The notes: generated by a model from the sequence alone, not told the origin. DNA of 63,866 bases from Termitomyces sp. T153 (GCA_018296165.2 JACKQL020000190.1:1-63866), one strand, 5' to 3'. Positions 11,721 to 22,909 are shown, counted from the first letter of the stretch. Translations and numbers: made by a program.

Positions 11721-12851
11721 ATGTCTTCCCCCAGCGTTCCAGTGGTTTCTCCCGCCGATTTAGACGAGGTGGTGGTGTATGACAGTGGGGGTGAGGAGTT
11801 CTAGCGTCGGCGCCGGGGTAGCGTTAGGGACCGGAGTCGTAAGTGTTGTCGAATTTTCCTTTCGGGATGGTTAACGGGGTTCCGGTAGAGTCGTCCGTAG
11901 TAGTAGTGGTGGACTTTCCGGGGGTTCCGAAGCGGACCAAGTTTCGTCCCGCGGTGCCAAAGGGGAAGGGGGCGTCTTCGGTGGTGGTTCGGGGAAAGCG
12001 TTGAGCTTCCCCACCCTCGGGGGCGGGACCCAGCAAGAGGCCGCGTGGGCGCGAGTTGTCGGCGGGGCCTCCCGAGTCTTCCCTCTTTTCCCCTGTCCCT
12101 GGCGTTCCCTCGGAGCGGTCGTCGAGTCCCTCCGCGCCGATTCCTTCAATCACGGAGGTCTTCCTTCGCAAGCAGGTGGAGGCCTTGACGACGTCGTTGG
12201 CAGTACGGGAGGGGGAGCTCCGCCGGGCGAGGGAGGATCGTGACGCGGCGCGGACGGAGAAGGAAGCGATGGAGCGGGAGAGGAATACTTCGGTGCGCGT
12301 GGCGACGGAGCGGGCGCTAGAGGTGCGGGGTCTGCGGGAGCGTCTGGCGCAGGTGGAGGGGCAACCCGCGGGGGAAGCGGAGGGGCGGGGACGAGTTCCG
12401 GAGGGGGATGCGTTGTGGGCGGAGCTGGAGGCGGCGAGGCGGAGGGAGGATTGGTTGGCCAACGAGGCCGCCTTGGGTCGCGCGGGGATTCTTCGTGAGT
12501 TGTCTTCCGTTCCTCCGTTCATTATTGACGGTTCATTTTCGGAGTTTAGGCTGGGTGCGGGAGCATCGGGTCCTCTTGGACGGTGCCTCCGCGGCGTTCG
12601 CGTCGATTCAGGACGGGTTGACGCAGGGGTCCGCGGTCCAGCCTCCGGAGTTGCAGCAGGGAATGGCGCGGTTGGAGAGGTTGCTGGCGGGGCATCGGCG
12701 ACGCAATGCGGTGGCCCCGGGGTCGTGGTGGGAGGTGGCGGCCGATGCGGGGGAGGCATTGCCGGGGTTGGCGGAGATCCTAGCGGTGGTGCGGGCCCAG
12801 ATGGAGGTCGACCTGGGGGTTGGGTTTCCGGGAGGTTCGGGGAGGGAGTGA
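11721..12851 (+). pseudogene. Antisense coiled-coil gene of element D (homolog of 21183-22878)
   Basis: Runs opposite to D. ATG 11721 lies 211 bp from the inner edge of the 3' LTR; MSSPSVPVV opens a first frame to 11804. A second frame resumes (VPKRTKFRPAV, GKR then TGA at 12002, ASPPSGAGPSKRPRGREL), continues through a long heptad-rich coiled coil (12152-12370: LRKQVEALTTSLAVREGELR) and EDWLANEAALGR (12450-12485). One frame change near 12545 leads to REHRVLLDGASAAF, MARLERLLAGH and a TGA ending at 12851. Each motif has a counterpart in the C antisense gene. I do not recognise a family; a role is not assigned. The copy is broken by the frame changes and one TGA. Confidence 0.7.
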
Positions 12852-14259
12852 GATGGGTGTGGGCCTCGTTTCTTGTCGCTCTTGGACTTGCTGCCTTCCC
12901 GCCTATTGTATATATGATTTTTTGTACGCGAACATGTCACTTCTTGGTCCCTGGGCGTGTGAAGTGAGATTTTTAGTTTTGTCTGAGGGCAAAGTAAGCG
13001 AAACACGCAGGGGTGTGAGAGGGAGTGGAATCCCTAGTGAGTTCAGAGGCGGGGGTTACGCCCGCTAGTGCCGTCCGCGCTGGCTAGTCCCGGGGTTTGT
13101 CGGGACGGGGCGGGGCATCGCAGGAGGGCTCCCGGGGTCTGTCGGGGTTGGTGGGAGTTCTCCGGTGGGGTCCCCGGCATTTCGGGCGGTGTCGTTGAGT
13201 TCGTTTCTTGGAAATTTTCGACTGGGGGTGTAGGGGACGTGCGTCGTTTTGGTAGTAGAGGGTGGCCTTTGAATTTTGTACGGCGCCCAACGGGTTCGGG
13301 GCTTTGGTTGTCTTGGCGGTGTGGTGGGCGGGGGGTAATGGGGGTCTTCCCATGGTCTAGCCCTTACGTCGGTATTGGTGGTGAAGGCGGGCGGGCCCTT
13401 TTTTATTGGCGGGGTTGGGTGAGGCGGGGTTCGTCTTCGCAGTATAGTTGGTCCGGGTCGGGGTCGTGTTCCGGAGTGCTGCGTCTGTGGGCGGGCCTGC
13501 TTCGGGTGGCGCTTTGGTGTGCTCCGGAGTGTCGATGACCGAGGGGGTAGGATGCGGGGTGATCAGTCCCAACCAGTTCCTTCGGGCCCGGGGCCCAATT
13601 TGGGGTTCCGGGTCATCTACGTGATATTGCTCTCCTGACCAAAGGTAAGCCCGCGGCGGACAAAGGGGGTCTTACGTATTTCTGATACTTCCTCGAGTTC
13701 GGAGGTTCGGGGGTCGGTGGTTCCTTCATCGGGAAGAAGTGGGTGGTCCCGGGGTCGACTCAAGGGTCACTTGGTGGGGGTTTGTTGGTTGTTCCTGGTT
13801 GTTGGGGCGGCGGGAAGGTCGGCCGCGGGGGGCACTGGAGTGGGGCTCCCCGGGAGATGCGGCAGGGTCGGATTTACTCTTCATTCGTGTTCCGGAGCGG
13901 TCCGGAGATTGTGCAAGTGCAGGGGTGATAGTGGGGGGAGGCACTGCCAGCTTGTCTGGAGGCCCCGGTGATGTGGTCCCTGTTCGGGCGGACATATTCC
14001 GGTGTAGGGGCGGGGTTCGGAGTGGGTGGTGATTTCTGTTGCGGAGTTGGGGCTACCAGGGCATCGTTGTCAAGCCGGCGCTGTGAGTCCTCTTGGTCAG
14101 ATGTCGGGGTCGGAGCGGAGGCCCTGGAGTCGTGTCGCCAGGGTCCGGAGCTGGATTGATGGGTTAGGAGGGGTCTGGGTGGGACTGTTTCGGGCTGGCG
14201 CGGGGTCGTTTTGGGTCGTCGAGCCAGATGGGGGAGGTCTTTTGAGGATATGGGAGCGC
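12852..14259. other. Internal region of D without a recognisable gene
   Basis: GC-rich, with G-rich plus strand and C-rich minus strand. Several medium ORFs on both strands are Pro/Arg/Gly-rich and look like composition artefacts. On the minus strand some stretches (13084-13572) read as Pro/Thr/Lys-rich protein, possibly decayed gag-type disordered sequence. No RT, integrase or protease motif is found. Confidence 0.5.
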
Positions 14260-14329
14260 GTGCCCTTGGGGTTGTCGGGTCGCTTAAATGGCCGATCGTT
14301 GTTTTCTGGATGATGGTGGGGCTTCTCCC

Positions 14330-14390
14330 TCCCTTATATGAACATGTCAGCGAATTTAGAGCACTTAGGGAACTACTTCGTATAGGGTCC
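14330..14390 (-). pseudogene. Pre-RT pol fragment retained in D, at an internal deletion
   Basis: Minus strand GAAGTAGTTCCC...GACATGTTCAT matches the start of the C RT region (18009-18055, EVVPPEYHEFADVF) and then stops matching. F has the same junction at 63640-63690, so the deletion predates both copies. Confidence 0.6.
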
Positions 14391-15262
14391 TTTTTCCCTA
14401 TAGTTAGTTCGGGGTGGCCCCTATGCTGGGGATTCCTTCGTGGGAGGTGGCGTAGTCTGGTGGCGGAGTGTAAGCTCGGGGATGTCTTGGTCCTGTTCCG
14501 GGGTTGTCAGGGTCGGATCGGGGAAGTCGGGGCCCCTTCATTTGTTGGGCGGAGGTGACGGCCGATCGATCGAGGTCCGGAAGCAGGTCACGGGGTTGGA
14601 GCATAGCCTAGGTCTGAGGTTCTTGTCCTGTGGTGGATTCGAGCTTGATTTCGATGGTTTCGGGGTTAGCTGTCGGAGGGTTTATTTCCTTGGAGGGGGT
14701 CGATAATAGGGTTTGGTGATGTTGTTGGTGATTAGTCGCGTTCGTCGGTCTGCGGGGTTGCTGGGGGGCCGGTGGATCCACAGGCGGGCTTCGGGGAAGC
14801 GCGTTCTCAGTGGTTTCTTTGTAGCTGGCGATCCTCGCGCTGTGGGTGACTGTTCCATGGCAGGTTGGCATTATTGTGGGTCGGAGGGCTGGCGCGGTGC
14901 CGGAGACCTTGTTACTCATTCGATCGGGTGGTCGCCAGGCTTTAGGATGTTATTCTTTGGGTGATGTCGGGGTCGACTTTGTGCGAGAGAGCGGAGTTGG
15001 CGGGGAGTGTAGGGGCGGGGTGGAAGATGATTTGACGGTTTGCGCGAGGGGTTGGGAGTTGGGTGTGAGTTGGGGAAGGTGTCCGTGGGGGGAGCCGTTG
15101 TATGAAAGTAACTGGAGCAGAGGGGACGTTTGGTGTCGGATCCACAACTCAATGTGCCTCGGCAAATTGGGCAGGGCCGTATGAATCATAAGGGTTCCCC
15201 GGCACGGGTAGACCATAGACATCGGAGTTATTTGATTGTGTGTGCGGAGATAATGCGGGCAT
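14391..15262 (-). pseudogene. Leader/gag-like N-terminal region of element D
   Basis: ATG 15262 (-) starts MPALSPHTQSNN, equivalent to gag starts of C, F and J. TGA at 15151-15149 is followed in the same frame by VDPTPNVPSAPVTFIQ. Downstream, a Pro/Thr-rich frame to about 14608 aligns with F 62750-63100. No capsid fold or zinc knuckle is recognisable. Confidence 0.6.
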
Positions 15263-15281
15263 CACGGACGGGGTAAGGTCG

Positions 15282-15293
15282 GGTCTTGATATT
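15282..15293 (-). promoter_or_regulatory. Self-priming PBS of element D
   Basis: Minus strand AATATCAAGACC beside the 5' LTR. It pairs 12 of 12 with GGTCTTGATATT in D's own 5' LTR (plus 15980-15991). Relative to C, F and J, one base has changed in both the PBS and the R start, which supports pairing between them. Confidence 0.7.
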
Positions 15294-15294
15294 A

Positions 15295-16459
15295 TGTCAG
15301 GGTCCGCTGACCTCGGGGGCGCAGCTGCACTGGGCGAGTCCTTACTAGGCGGGCGTGATTCCCCTGCATTGGTGACCGGACACTCAAAGACATTCCGGGT
15401 CCTGGTGGTTTGCACGGGTAATTGAGGAGATGTGATCCAGACAGATCCGGGAAGGTCCGGAGAGGTCGGATTGTGGGGAAATGAGACGGTCTTGGCGGGG
15501 TTCAGGCAGAAGGCCGTACGGGAGATTTGCGGAAGCAAGGGAGTAGGTGGCTGTGTGATCAATGGGGGCGGAGCCGGGGTTTGATGGGAGATCATTTGGA
15601 GTTGATGGAGTCCGGGACCGAGCGAAGAGTGAGGTTCGGACCTGGTAAGGGGTGTCGGGGTTCGTAATTATAATCGCGGAGTTCGTGAGGTCGTTAGGGT
15701 TGATGAAGAATTGGGCACAAGGGTCAGACGACGTCACCGAGACGGCGGTGGACGAGACATTATGGAACAAGAGTAGATTCGAGTGGAGGTACGAAACGAT
15801 AACGAGAACGATAACGAAAAGGGGACGAGACAAGACCGGGAGACTGAGATAAGACCGGGAGACTGAGATAAGACCGGGAGACTGAGATAAGACCGGGAAA
15901 CTGAGAGTAAGGAGAAAAAGACACGAAAACGAACACGAAACACAAAGAGGAAACAATCAGACCATAGGTAACGTTAAGCAATATCAAGACCGGAGTACGA
16001 AGAGCTACTCGATGACTTATATACTGACTACCGGAGGACTTCGGGGTACGTCGGCTGTGGCGGCGGGGCTTGGCGGGGCTTGACGGAGTGGGCGGGTGTC
16101 GGTTGTGATCAAAGATCGTGCCGCGCTGATACGTTGATGGGATCGCGGGTTGTTCCGAGGTTGTCGTGATATTCCGGAATAGGTCGGAGGAAGCAGGGTG
16201 TTGAGTTAATGATGGGTGGGCGAAGATCAGGAATAGCGGGGGTGGTTCTCGGGGTTTGGGAAGCCCGGGGTAAGTGTCAGTGGCTGCGGGGCAGGCACCG
16301 AAGTTGGCCAGGGGGCCGTCGGAGTTAGCCGGGGATGTGTCGGAGTTAGCCGAAGTAGGCGTGGGCATGGGCGGAAGTTCGGCGGAGCGTTGGGGGTCCT
16401 TTTGGGGGTTCGGGGGTTTGATGGACGATGTGCGGGGCTTTGGGGAACGGGTCGTGACA
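15295..16459 (-). mobile_element. 5' LTR of element D
   Basis: 1165 bp. Contains three AAGACCGGGAGACTGAGAT-type 20-bp units (about 15829-15895) against two in the 3' LTR, and a TATATAA-type box on the minus strand near 16018. Confidence 0.92.
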
Positions 16460-16464
16460 CAACC
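16460..16464 (+). repeat. Target-site duplication of D, right copy (CAACC)
   Basis: Second copy of the 10361-10365 pentamer. Confidence 0.95.
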
Positions 16465-16789
16465 GACCCCCGGGGCAGCGCCCACCTGCCCAGCTCAACG
16501 CCGCTGACCTCCATGACACCCCAGTACCCCTGGATACCAACCCCGACGATCGCGACGACATCCCGGACCCCACCGACGATCAAGAAGCCCTATGTGCAAA
16601 CAGAATCCAGGACAGCCTGTGGATCGACGTGCCGGAGGAAACACAGGAGAAACAACGGAAGGAGGGTGCGTGCATCCTATGTGGTGAGCAGGGACACTTT
16701 ATTCACAGTTGCCCTAAACAACAGGTGATGGGATGCGCTGTGTGGACGATCGATGGAGAAGACTGTAACTACCAGTTCATGGAAAATGA

Positions 16790-19700
16790 GTCGGCGGTTT
16801 AGGTCTAGAAGATGCACTAGACCACGGACCATATCCCAATGTCTTCTCCGCCCCAGCCACACTCCTCCGCGCAATGATACTCGCCCCGAATAACCCCCCA
16901 GCACACCTCCCCTCCCACTCCTCCACAAACCTCCTCCTCCGCACCACTCTCCCCTTCACCAACAAACCCATCCCTACACTAGTCGACAGCAGTGCCACCA
17001 ATAACTTTGTTGACGAATCCCTGGCGGTGCTCACCCCACAACCCCTCTGCCGCCTCCCCACCCCGATCCCCCTCAAACTCTTTGACAGAGACTCTACCCC
17101 AGCAGGAGACATCACTCATTGCCTAGAAATGACCCTGACCTTCGCCGACGGACAACAGCAAGAACTCTGACTACTTGTCACAAAATTACACCCCTCCGCC
17201 CCTGTCGTCTTAGGGTTCTCATGGCTCCGCTCCACCAATCCCCGCGTTGATTGGCCCAGTCTCACCCTACGCCTCGACCAGGACAACCCCACCGACTCCG
17301 GACTGGTACCCTTCAATGTCTCACCCCCCTCCGAGAACTCCGAGACCACAATCAACCAACCCCGGACCCCGCTGCAACTTCGCTCTAGGTCTGCACAATC
17401 ATTCGTCATCTATGTCTGACTTGGCGGCTCGCTCCAGATACTTCCCGCCCTCATAGACAGCGGCGCCTCCGGTGTCTTTGTCAGCAACCAACTCCACCTC
17501 CGACGCAATGACCTCGACAAACCCCTCGAGCTCCAACTCTTTGACGGGAGCCCCGCCACGACAAGAATCACGCAGTACCACAACAACACCCTCACTCTCG
17601 ATAATGACCTGCAGTTCCAGGCCTGACTCCTTGTTACCCAACTACCCCCGTCGACCCCAATCATGCTCGGACTCCCATGGCTGCGAGACGTCAATCCCGA
17701 CATCAACTGGAAGAACCTCACCATGCAATTCCCCAGCCCCGAAGCAAGCTTAGCGGCCACCATCCACCTCCGCTTCCAGTCTATCCCTGATCTCGACATC
17801 ACCCCAGACCCGACTGCTACACCTACAGTACCCAACCCCATCGACTCCGGAAACCTCGACATTAAAATCATTGGTGCCATCCCCTTCGTGCGCCTCCTAC
17901 GAGAAGGTACCCCCGCCTTCCAGTTGCAAGTCATGCCAGCCCTACCTGAGGAATACCTCCGCGTGGGGACTACCGTGCCAGAAAACAAGACGGAGGAACA
18001 GATCCTATCTGAAGTAGTTCCCCCAGAGTATCATGAGTTCGCTGATGTGTTCTCCGAAGGAAGTGCCAAGGAACTCCCTCCGCGCTGCTCCTACAACCAC
18101 CAGATCGACCTCGAAGAAGGTACCTCACCCCCATTTGGCAAGATCTACAACATGTCCAAAATCGAGCTCCGGGCCCTGAAGGAATACCTTGACAACATGC
18201 TCGGCAAAGGTTTCATACGTCCCTTGATCTCTGCGGCTGGCGCCCCGGTTCTGTTTGCCAAGAAAAAAGACGGATCCCTCCGACTCTGTGTGGACTATCG
18301 GGGACTCAACAAAGTCACCAAAAAGAACCGGTACCCCCTCCCCTTAATTGGAGACCTTGTTGATCGCCTTTGCAGCGCCAAGATTTACACAAAAATCAAC
18401 CTTTGTTCTGGCTACAACAATGTCCGGATTGCCCCGGGACATGAATGGAAGACTGCCTTTCGCACCCGCTACGGCCTCTTTGAGTATCTCGTAATGCCCT
18501 TCGGAATGACTAACTCCTCTGCCACCTTCCAGTACTTCATGAATGACATCTTCCACAACATGAACGACGTCTTTGTCATCATATATTTGGACGATATCCT
18601 GATCTACTTGAATTCACCAGCGGAGCATTCGGAGCACGTCCACCATGTCCTGGAACAACTCCAAGAGTATCACCTTCACGCTAAACCTGAAAAGTGCTCA
18701 TTCCACACAGCGGAAGTCGAATATCTTGGGGTCATCGTCACCCCTGATGGTGTGCGCATGGACCCCGCCAAGGTCGACGCAATACTCAACTGGCCCTCTC
18801 CGCAGAACGTCAAGGAGGTACAGTCATTCTTGGGGTTTGCTAACTTCTATCGCCGCTTCATTGACAACTACTCCAGGATCACCAAACTCCTTAACCGACT
18901 CACACGGAAGGACACCCCTTGGGATTGGGACAGCAAGTGCCAGAGTGTATTCCTCCTCCTGAAGAGGGCCTTCACCTCCGCTCCTGTCCTCTGCCATTTC
19001 GACCCCTCCCTACCGATCGTGCTCAAATGTGATGCCTCCGACTACACTATCGCCGGGATACTCTCCCAGTTGAACTTGGGGGGCAAGGATCTCCACCCTG
19101 TCGCCTTCTACACCCAATCAATGATCCCAGCGGAACTCAACTACAACGTTTACGACAAGAAACTCCTCGCGATCATCAAAGCCTTTCATCAGTGGTGGGC
19201 CTACCTCGAGGGGTCCCCGCACTGCATCCAAGTCTACTCCGATCACAACAACCTGCAATATTTCATGACCACAAAACAGCTCAGCCGCTGCCAGGCTTGA
19301 TGGTCCAAAACCCTTTCGGAGTACGATTTTACCATTCACTACCACCCCGGGTGACTTGGCGCAAAGCCCGACGCCCTCACTTGGAGACCCGACATGTATC
19401 TGAAGAAATCGTTCGAAACCAAACGAAATGCATTCAACCATCAAGTGGTAATCCCACCCGAACATCTACATGCCGTGATGATTTTAAACGAAGAAGGAAT
19501 CCTCCAGCAAATCAGGAATTCACCCCCGGACCCCTTCTTCAACCAGCATGACCCCCGCAACAACCCTGACGAGTCGAGCGTAGACAACCCCTTTTCGCTA
19601 TCCCCAGACCACCGCCTCCTGCTCCGGAGTGGACAAATCTATGCCCTGGACCACAAGTCCATTTGCCTCAACATACTCTGGCAGCACCACAATCACAAAC

Positions 19701-20953
19701 TCTGGGGGCACCCAGGAATTCGTAAGACCCTTCAACTCATCTCCCGGACTTATTTTTGGCTGGGAATGAAGAAGGACGTCACGCAATACGTAAGAGCCTG
19801 CAAACCCTGCCTACGGGCCAAAGTACCCCGCCATCGCCCCCACGGATTACTGAAACCCCTCCCCATCAGTTGCCACCCCTGGTCTTCAATATTGATGGAT
19901 CATATCGTCAAACTCCCTGACTCCAAAGGTTTCAACGCAATCCTCATCATCGTCTGCCACCTTACCAAACAAGCCTTCTTTATTCCCTGCCACACCACTG
20001 ACACCGCCCCGGATTTTGCCAAACTATTTCTAGAACATGTATTCTCCAAACACAGACTTCCCAACGACATCGTCTCCAACCACAGACCCCTATTTGTATC
20101 TCATTTTTGGCAGTCGCTGTGCAAGGCGCTTGAGATCAAAACCAGCCTCTCTACCGCCTACCACCCGGAAACCGACAGACAAACCGAGTGCATAAACCAG
20201 ACGTTAGAACAGTATCTTCACCTCTATGTTAACTATTTACAGAACGACTGGCATGCGGAGCTTCCCCTTGCCGAATTCACCTACAACAACACACCTCACT
20301 CCGCCACCGGAGTTTCCCCCTTTTACGCCAACAAGGGCTACAATCCTCGACTCATGCTGTCCCTCAAAGACATCCCTTCCCACGTTGCCCACAAAGTCAC
20401 CAAGGACCTCCGATCCCTCCACCAATTCCTCCGGGACAAGATCGACACCACCAACCAAGCCTACTCCAAGCACGCCGATGCCTGTTGCAAGCCGACCCCT
20501 GACTGGCCCCCCGGCACCCTGGTCTGGCTCAACCAACGAAATCTTAAGACCTGGAGGCCTTCCATCAAACTCGACCACAAACGCCTCGGCCCATTCAAGA
20601 TCCTCTGGAAGGTCTCCACCCACGCTTACAAGCTTGACCTGCCTCCGGGCCTGAAGGGCCTCCACCCTGTGTTCCACATTCGACTCCTTGAAAGGCACGC
20701 TCCAGACCCCTTCCCCGGCCAACGCCCCAGCCGACCACCCCCCATCAAAGTTGAGGACGAGTATCACTACGAGGTCAACGAGATCCTCGACTCCCAGGTA
20801 GTTCACGGCTGACTCCAGTACTTGGTTTGCTGGAAAGGCTACGGACCTGAGGATGACACGTGGGAACCCCGAAAGAACCTCGACAGAGCCCCCGATGAAC
20901 TCCGGGACTTCCACCAATGGAATCCTGCCAAGCCCCGGAACCCCCGGGACTGA
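16790..20953 (+). pseudogene. Element C pol: two retropepsin domains, RT, RNase H, integrase, chromodomain
   Basis: A single frame, -1 to gag, overlapping it by 13 nt. Order: retropepsin-like 1 (LVDSSATNNFVDE about 16977, VVLGFSWL 17206), retropepsin 2 (LIDSGASGVFVS about 17448, IMLGLPWL about 17661), RT (18120-18760, YLDD 18584-18595), RNase H (CDASD about 19029), integrase zinc region (HHNHK...CKPC 19685-19810) and core (19890-20220), chromodomain (YEVNEILDS / YLVCWKGYG 20770-20845). In-frame TGA at 17168, 17417, 17624, 19298, 19352 and 20810, each one step from CGA. Missense losses: RT motif A Asp to Asn (18398), RNase H Glu to Lys (19160), integrase Asp to Asn (20078). The element is dead, but fully legible. 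Confidence 0.9.
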
Positions 20954-21182
20954 CCCAACACAGATGGCAATAGTGGGCATAACCCCCGCCTCTGGGTTCA
21001 CCAGGGATTCAACTCCCACCAGTACTCTCCTACATGTTTCCACTTACTCCTCTCCTCGCTCTATCTGAAACTTCCCACACTCAGCAGAAGGACCAGAGAC
21101 TGTATAGGAACAAGCAGTGTACATATATATACTCGAACAAGAAGGGGCAGAGAACAAGTCAACGACGGGGTCCGAGTTCCCC
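20954..21182. other. Spacer between C pol and its antisense gene
   Basis: Tail-to-tail region of pol (+) and the antisense gene (-). It holds a TATATATA run near 21123 and no ORF of note. Confidence 0.5.
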
Positions 21183-22878
21183 TCACTCTCCCTCCTCCTC
21201 CGACCCTAACCCCGCTACCCTTCCCACCATGAACACCTCCAACTGTGCCACTACCGCCGCCAGAACCTCGGGTTGCCCGGGGAGCGGTTCCCCTACGTCC
21301 ATCGCCATCTCCCACCATGCCCCGGGATCTGCCGTCGCCCTCCACTGATGCCCTGCCAACAGACGCCCCATCTGCATAACCCCTTGACCCAACTCCGGCG
21401 GAAGGTCCCCGGGCATCCTTGCCAACCCATCATGGATGGACCCCAGCGCTGCTGACGCTCCATCGAGAAGGATGTGATGCTCCCTGGCCCAGTCTATGGA
21501 ACCTGAATCAGCGCTTAGGAGACGAAAGTGGGGAAACCACTCATGAAGCACTCCTTGCCGGCCCGAGGCCACCTCGTTGGCAAGCCATTCCTCCCGCCGC
21601 CACGCCCTCTCCGCCGCTGCCTGGACTTCCCCAGCGCTGGAACCCTGCTGGGTCTCCCACACCCCTGAGCCTCCTGCCTGCTGCGTCGCCACCTCCGCCA
21701 CCTCTGCCCACGCCTGCAAATGCACCATCTGCACCTCCAACTCCTGCAGACGAGACAATCGCTCCGCGGCAGTCCCGACGGCGACGTCCTTGTCTTTCCG
21801 CGCCAAGTCCCATTCCCTCCAAACCCCGTCCAACTCCCGTCGAGCCCCGTCCCTCTCCTCCCATACCCCCTGAATCTCCTCCTCACGTGCAACCAACAAC
21901 CGTTCCAAGCCCTCTACCCGACGCCGCAGATAGGCCTCCGCAACCGACCACAACCTATCCACGGACTGCTCAATGGGGGCTCCGGATGTAGGGGAGTACA
22001 CCGCGGAACCAGGGGGGCCCCCCATTACCTGCTCGCCCCACGCCCGCTTACTGGGACCCGCCTCGGGTGAAGGGGATGCTCTCCGTTTCCCTTTCTCCTG
22101 CATGGAAGGGGCCCCCTCACTCTGCCCACCCCATGGGGGGCCCACCTTCATGACAGGCATGCTAACCCGTTCCCCTTCCCCAGCCCCGGAGCCCCTCCCC
22201 GACACCCTGCCCTTCTGCCCTTCCTCCAGCTGCACTGCAACCCAACCTCAATCCCACCCTTGCTCTGCCGCAATGCAGATGGCCTGCCAACTCAGGGTGA
22301 TGGAGCACTTCTTGTGCTGCGAACGGCACAGAAGGCACACCAACGTGTCCCCCCGTACCCCCAATGCAGGTTCCTCAAATTCACACTGCTCCCCTCATCG
22401 GGTACAAGATGCACACTGCAGGGGCATGTTGGTCCGGGAAACATGAAGCTAAGTAGCCACTCTCCGGGGCCGCCGCCTGACACCACTTGAGGGTGGGGGG
22501 ACCCCTCGCCTGACCCACCGCCTTGGCAAACTGCTCCGGCGTCACCTCCACCTGTACCACCCTTGAACCCTCTAGGACAAGCCGGACCACCCCCGGGCGA
22601 ATGCCAGACTTGGAGCGCATAGAAGGGGCCACGCCCGCCAGTGGCTGTGTCGCATCTGTGCCAGACGGTGGCCCTGAGGGACCAGCCACGGCCACGGACA
22701 ACTCTGCGAAGGGACAATCAGTGTTCTGGGGTACATGAGACGGACCGCACTCATGACTACAGTACATTGCCTTGACCCAACGGCGATCTCGGCAACCCTC
22801 TGAATCTTCGGAGGACAACGGCTGGGAAGGCAGGGATGGCAACCTAGATGCTGTGGGAGAATAAGCTGAAGAAGACAT
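21183..22878 (-). pseudogene. Antisense coiled-coil / Cys-rich gene of element C
   Basis: Convergent with pol, inside the element. ATG 22878 (-), 214 bp from the 3' LTR, starts MSSSAYSPTASRLPS. The N-terminal half has Cys/His clusters (CSHECG; CQAAAPESGYLASC; and, after a one-base frame change near 22390, VCLLCRSQHKKC near 22300-22340), which suggests metal binding. After one TGA (22250-22248, from CGA) an open frame of about 350 codons follows: GKRRASPSPEAGPSKR, a coiled coil (YLRRRVEGLERLLVAREEE), EEWLANEVASGR, HHILLDGASAALGSI, MGRLLAGH, WWEMAMDVGEPLPG. The D copy has the same order of motifs. I do not recognise the family; RNA or chromatin binding would be guesswork. Confidence 0.75.
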
Positions 22879-22909
22879 TGCAACAAGCTGGCAGACTCCC
22901 GGGTGCGTC

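Larger units (their letters stand above)
10366..16459 (-). mobile_element. Element D: young non-autonomous gypsy derivative with an antisense gene
   Basis: 6094 bp on the minus strand: 5' LTR 15295-16459, PBS, leader and gag start, a short pre-RT pol fragment, a decayed stretch, the antisense gene region, polypurine tract and 3' LTR 10366-11510. Flanked by CAACC duplications. The LTRs differ by about 13 substitutions, a 20-bp repeat unit and one single-base gap. There is no reverse transcriptase, RNase H or integrase, so enzymes must have come in trans, plausibly from a C-like element with compatible ends. High CpG content fits recent insertion. Confidence 0.9.
8195..16802 (+). pseudogene. 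Element C gag, in two parts (8195-10365 and 16465-16802)
   Basis: Structural polyprotein. ATG 8195 begins a proline-rich N-terminus (MSAFNPAYNPVG). At a run of nine C (8550-8558) the frame shifts by one base and continues (HDEVLRFLHLSPAEFARC), then a disordered Pro-rich part and a Tyr run from a TAC microsatellite (9601-9622). Capsid follows (PFTGRNPRKWQIFLTQC; FSSKFGVFDTVAEAEENL). D interrupts after 10365; with one CAACC removed the frame re-enters in phase at 16465 and ends in the knuckle CILCGEQGHFIHSC (about 16671-16712) and TAG 16800. In-frame TGA at 9117, 9258 and 9996, each one C-to-T step from CGA. Confidence 0.85.

Noticed and set aside
11824..12759. 311-codon minus-strand ORF in D as a sense-strand gag-pol gene
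   Set aside because: It is the Pro/Ser/Arg-rich complement of the antisense coiled-coil gene, which has the conserved motifs.
12852..14260. Several 60-150 codon ORFs in the middle of D as genes
   Set aside because: They occur on both strands in strongly G/C-skewed DNA, are Pro/Arg/Gly-rich and have no motif.
16790..20953. TGA as a readthrough or recoded codon in C pol
   Set aside because: All sites fit CGA decay, catalytic residues are also lost, and TAG stops and frame changes occur in neighbouring relics.
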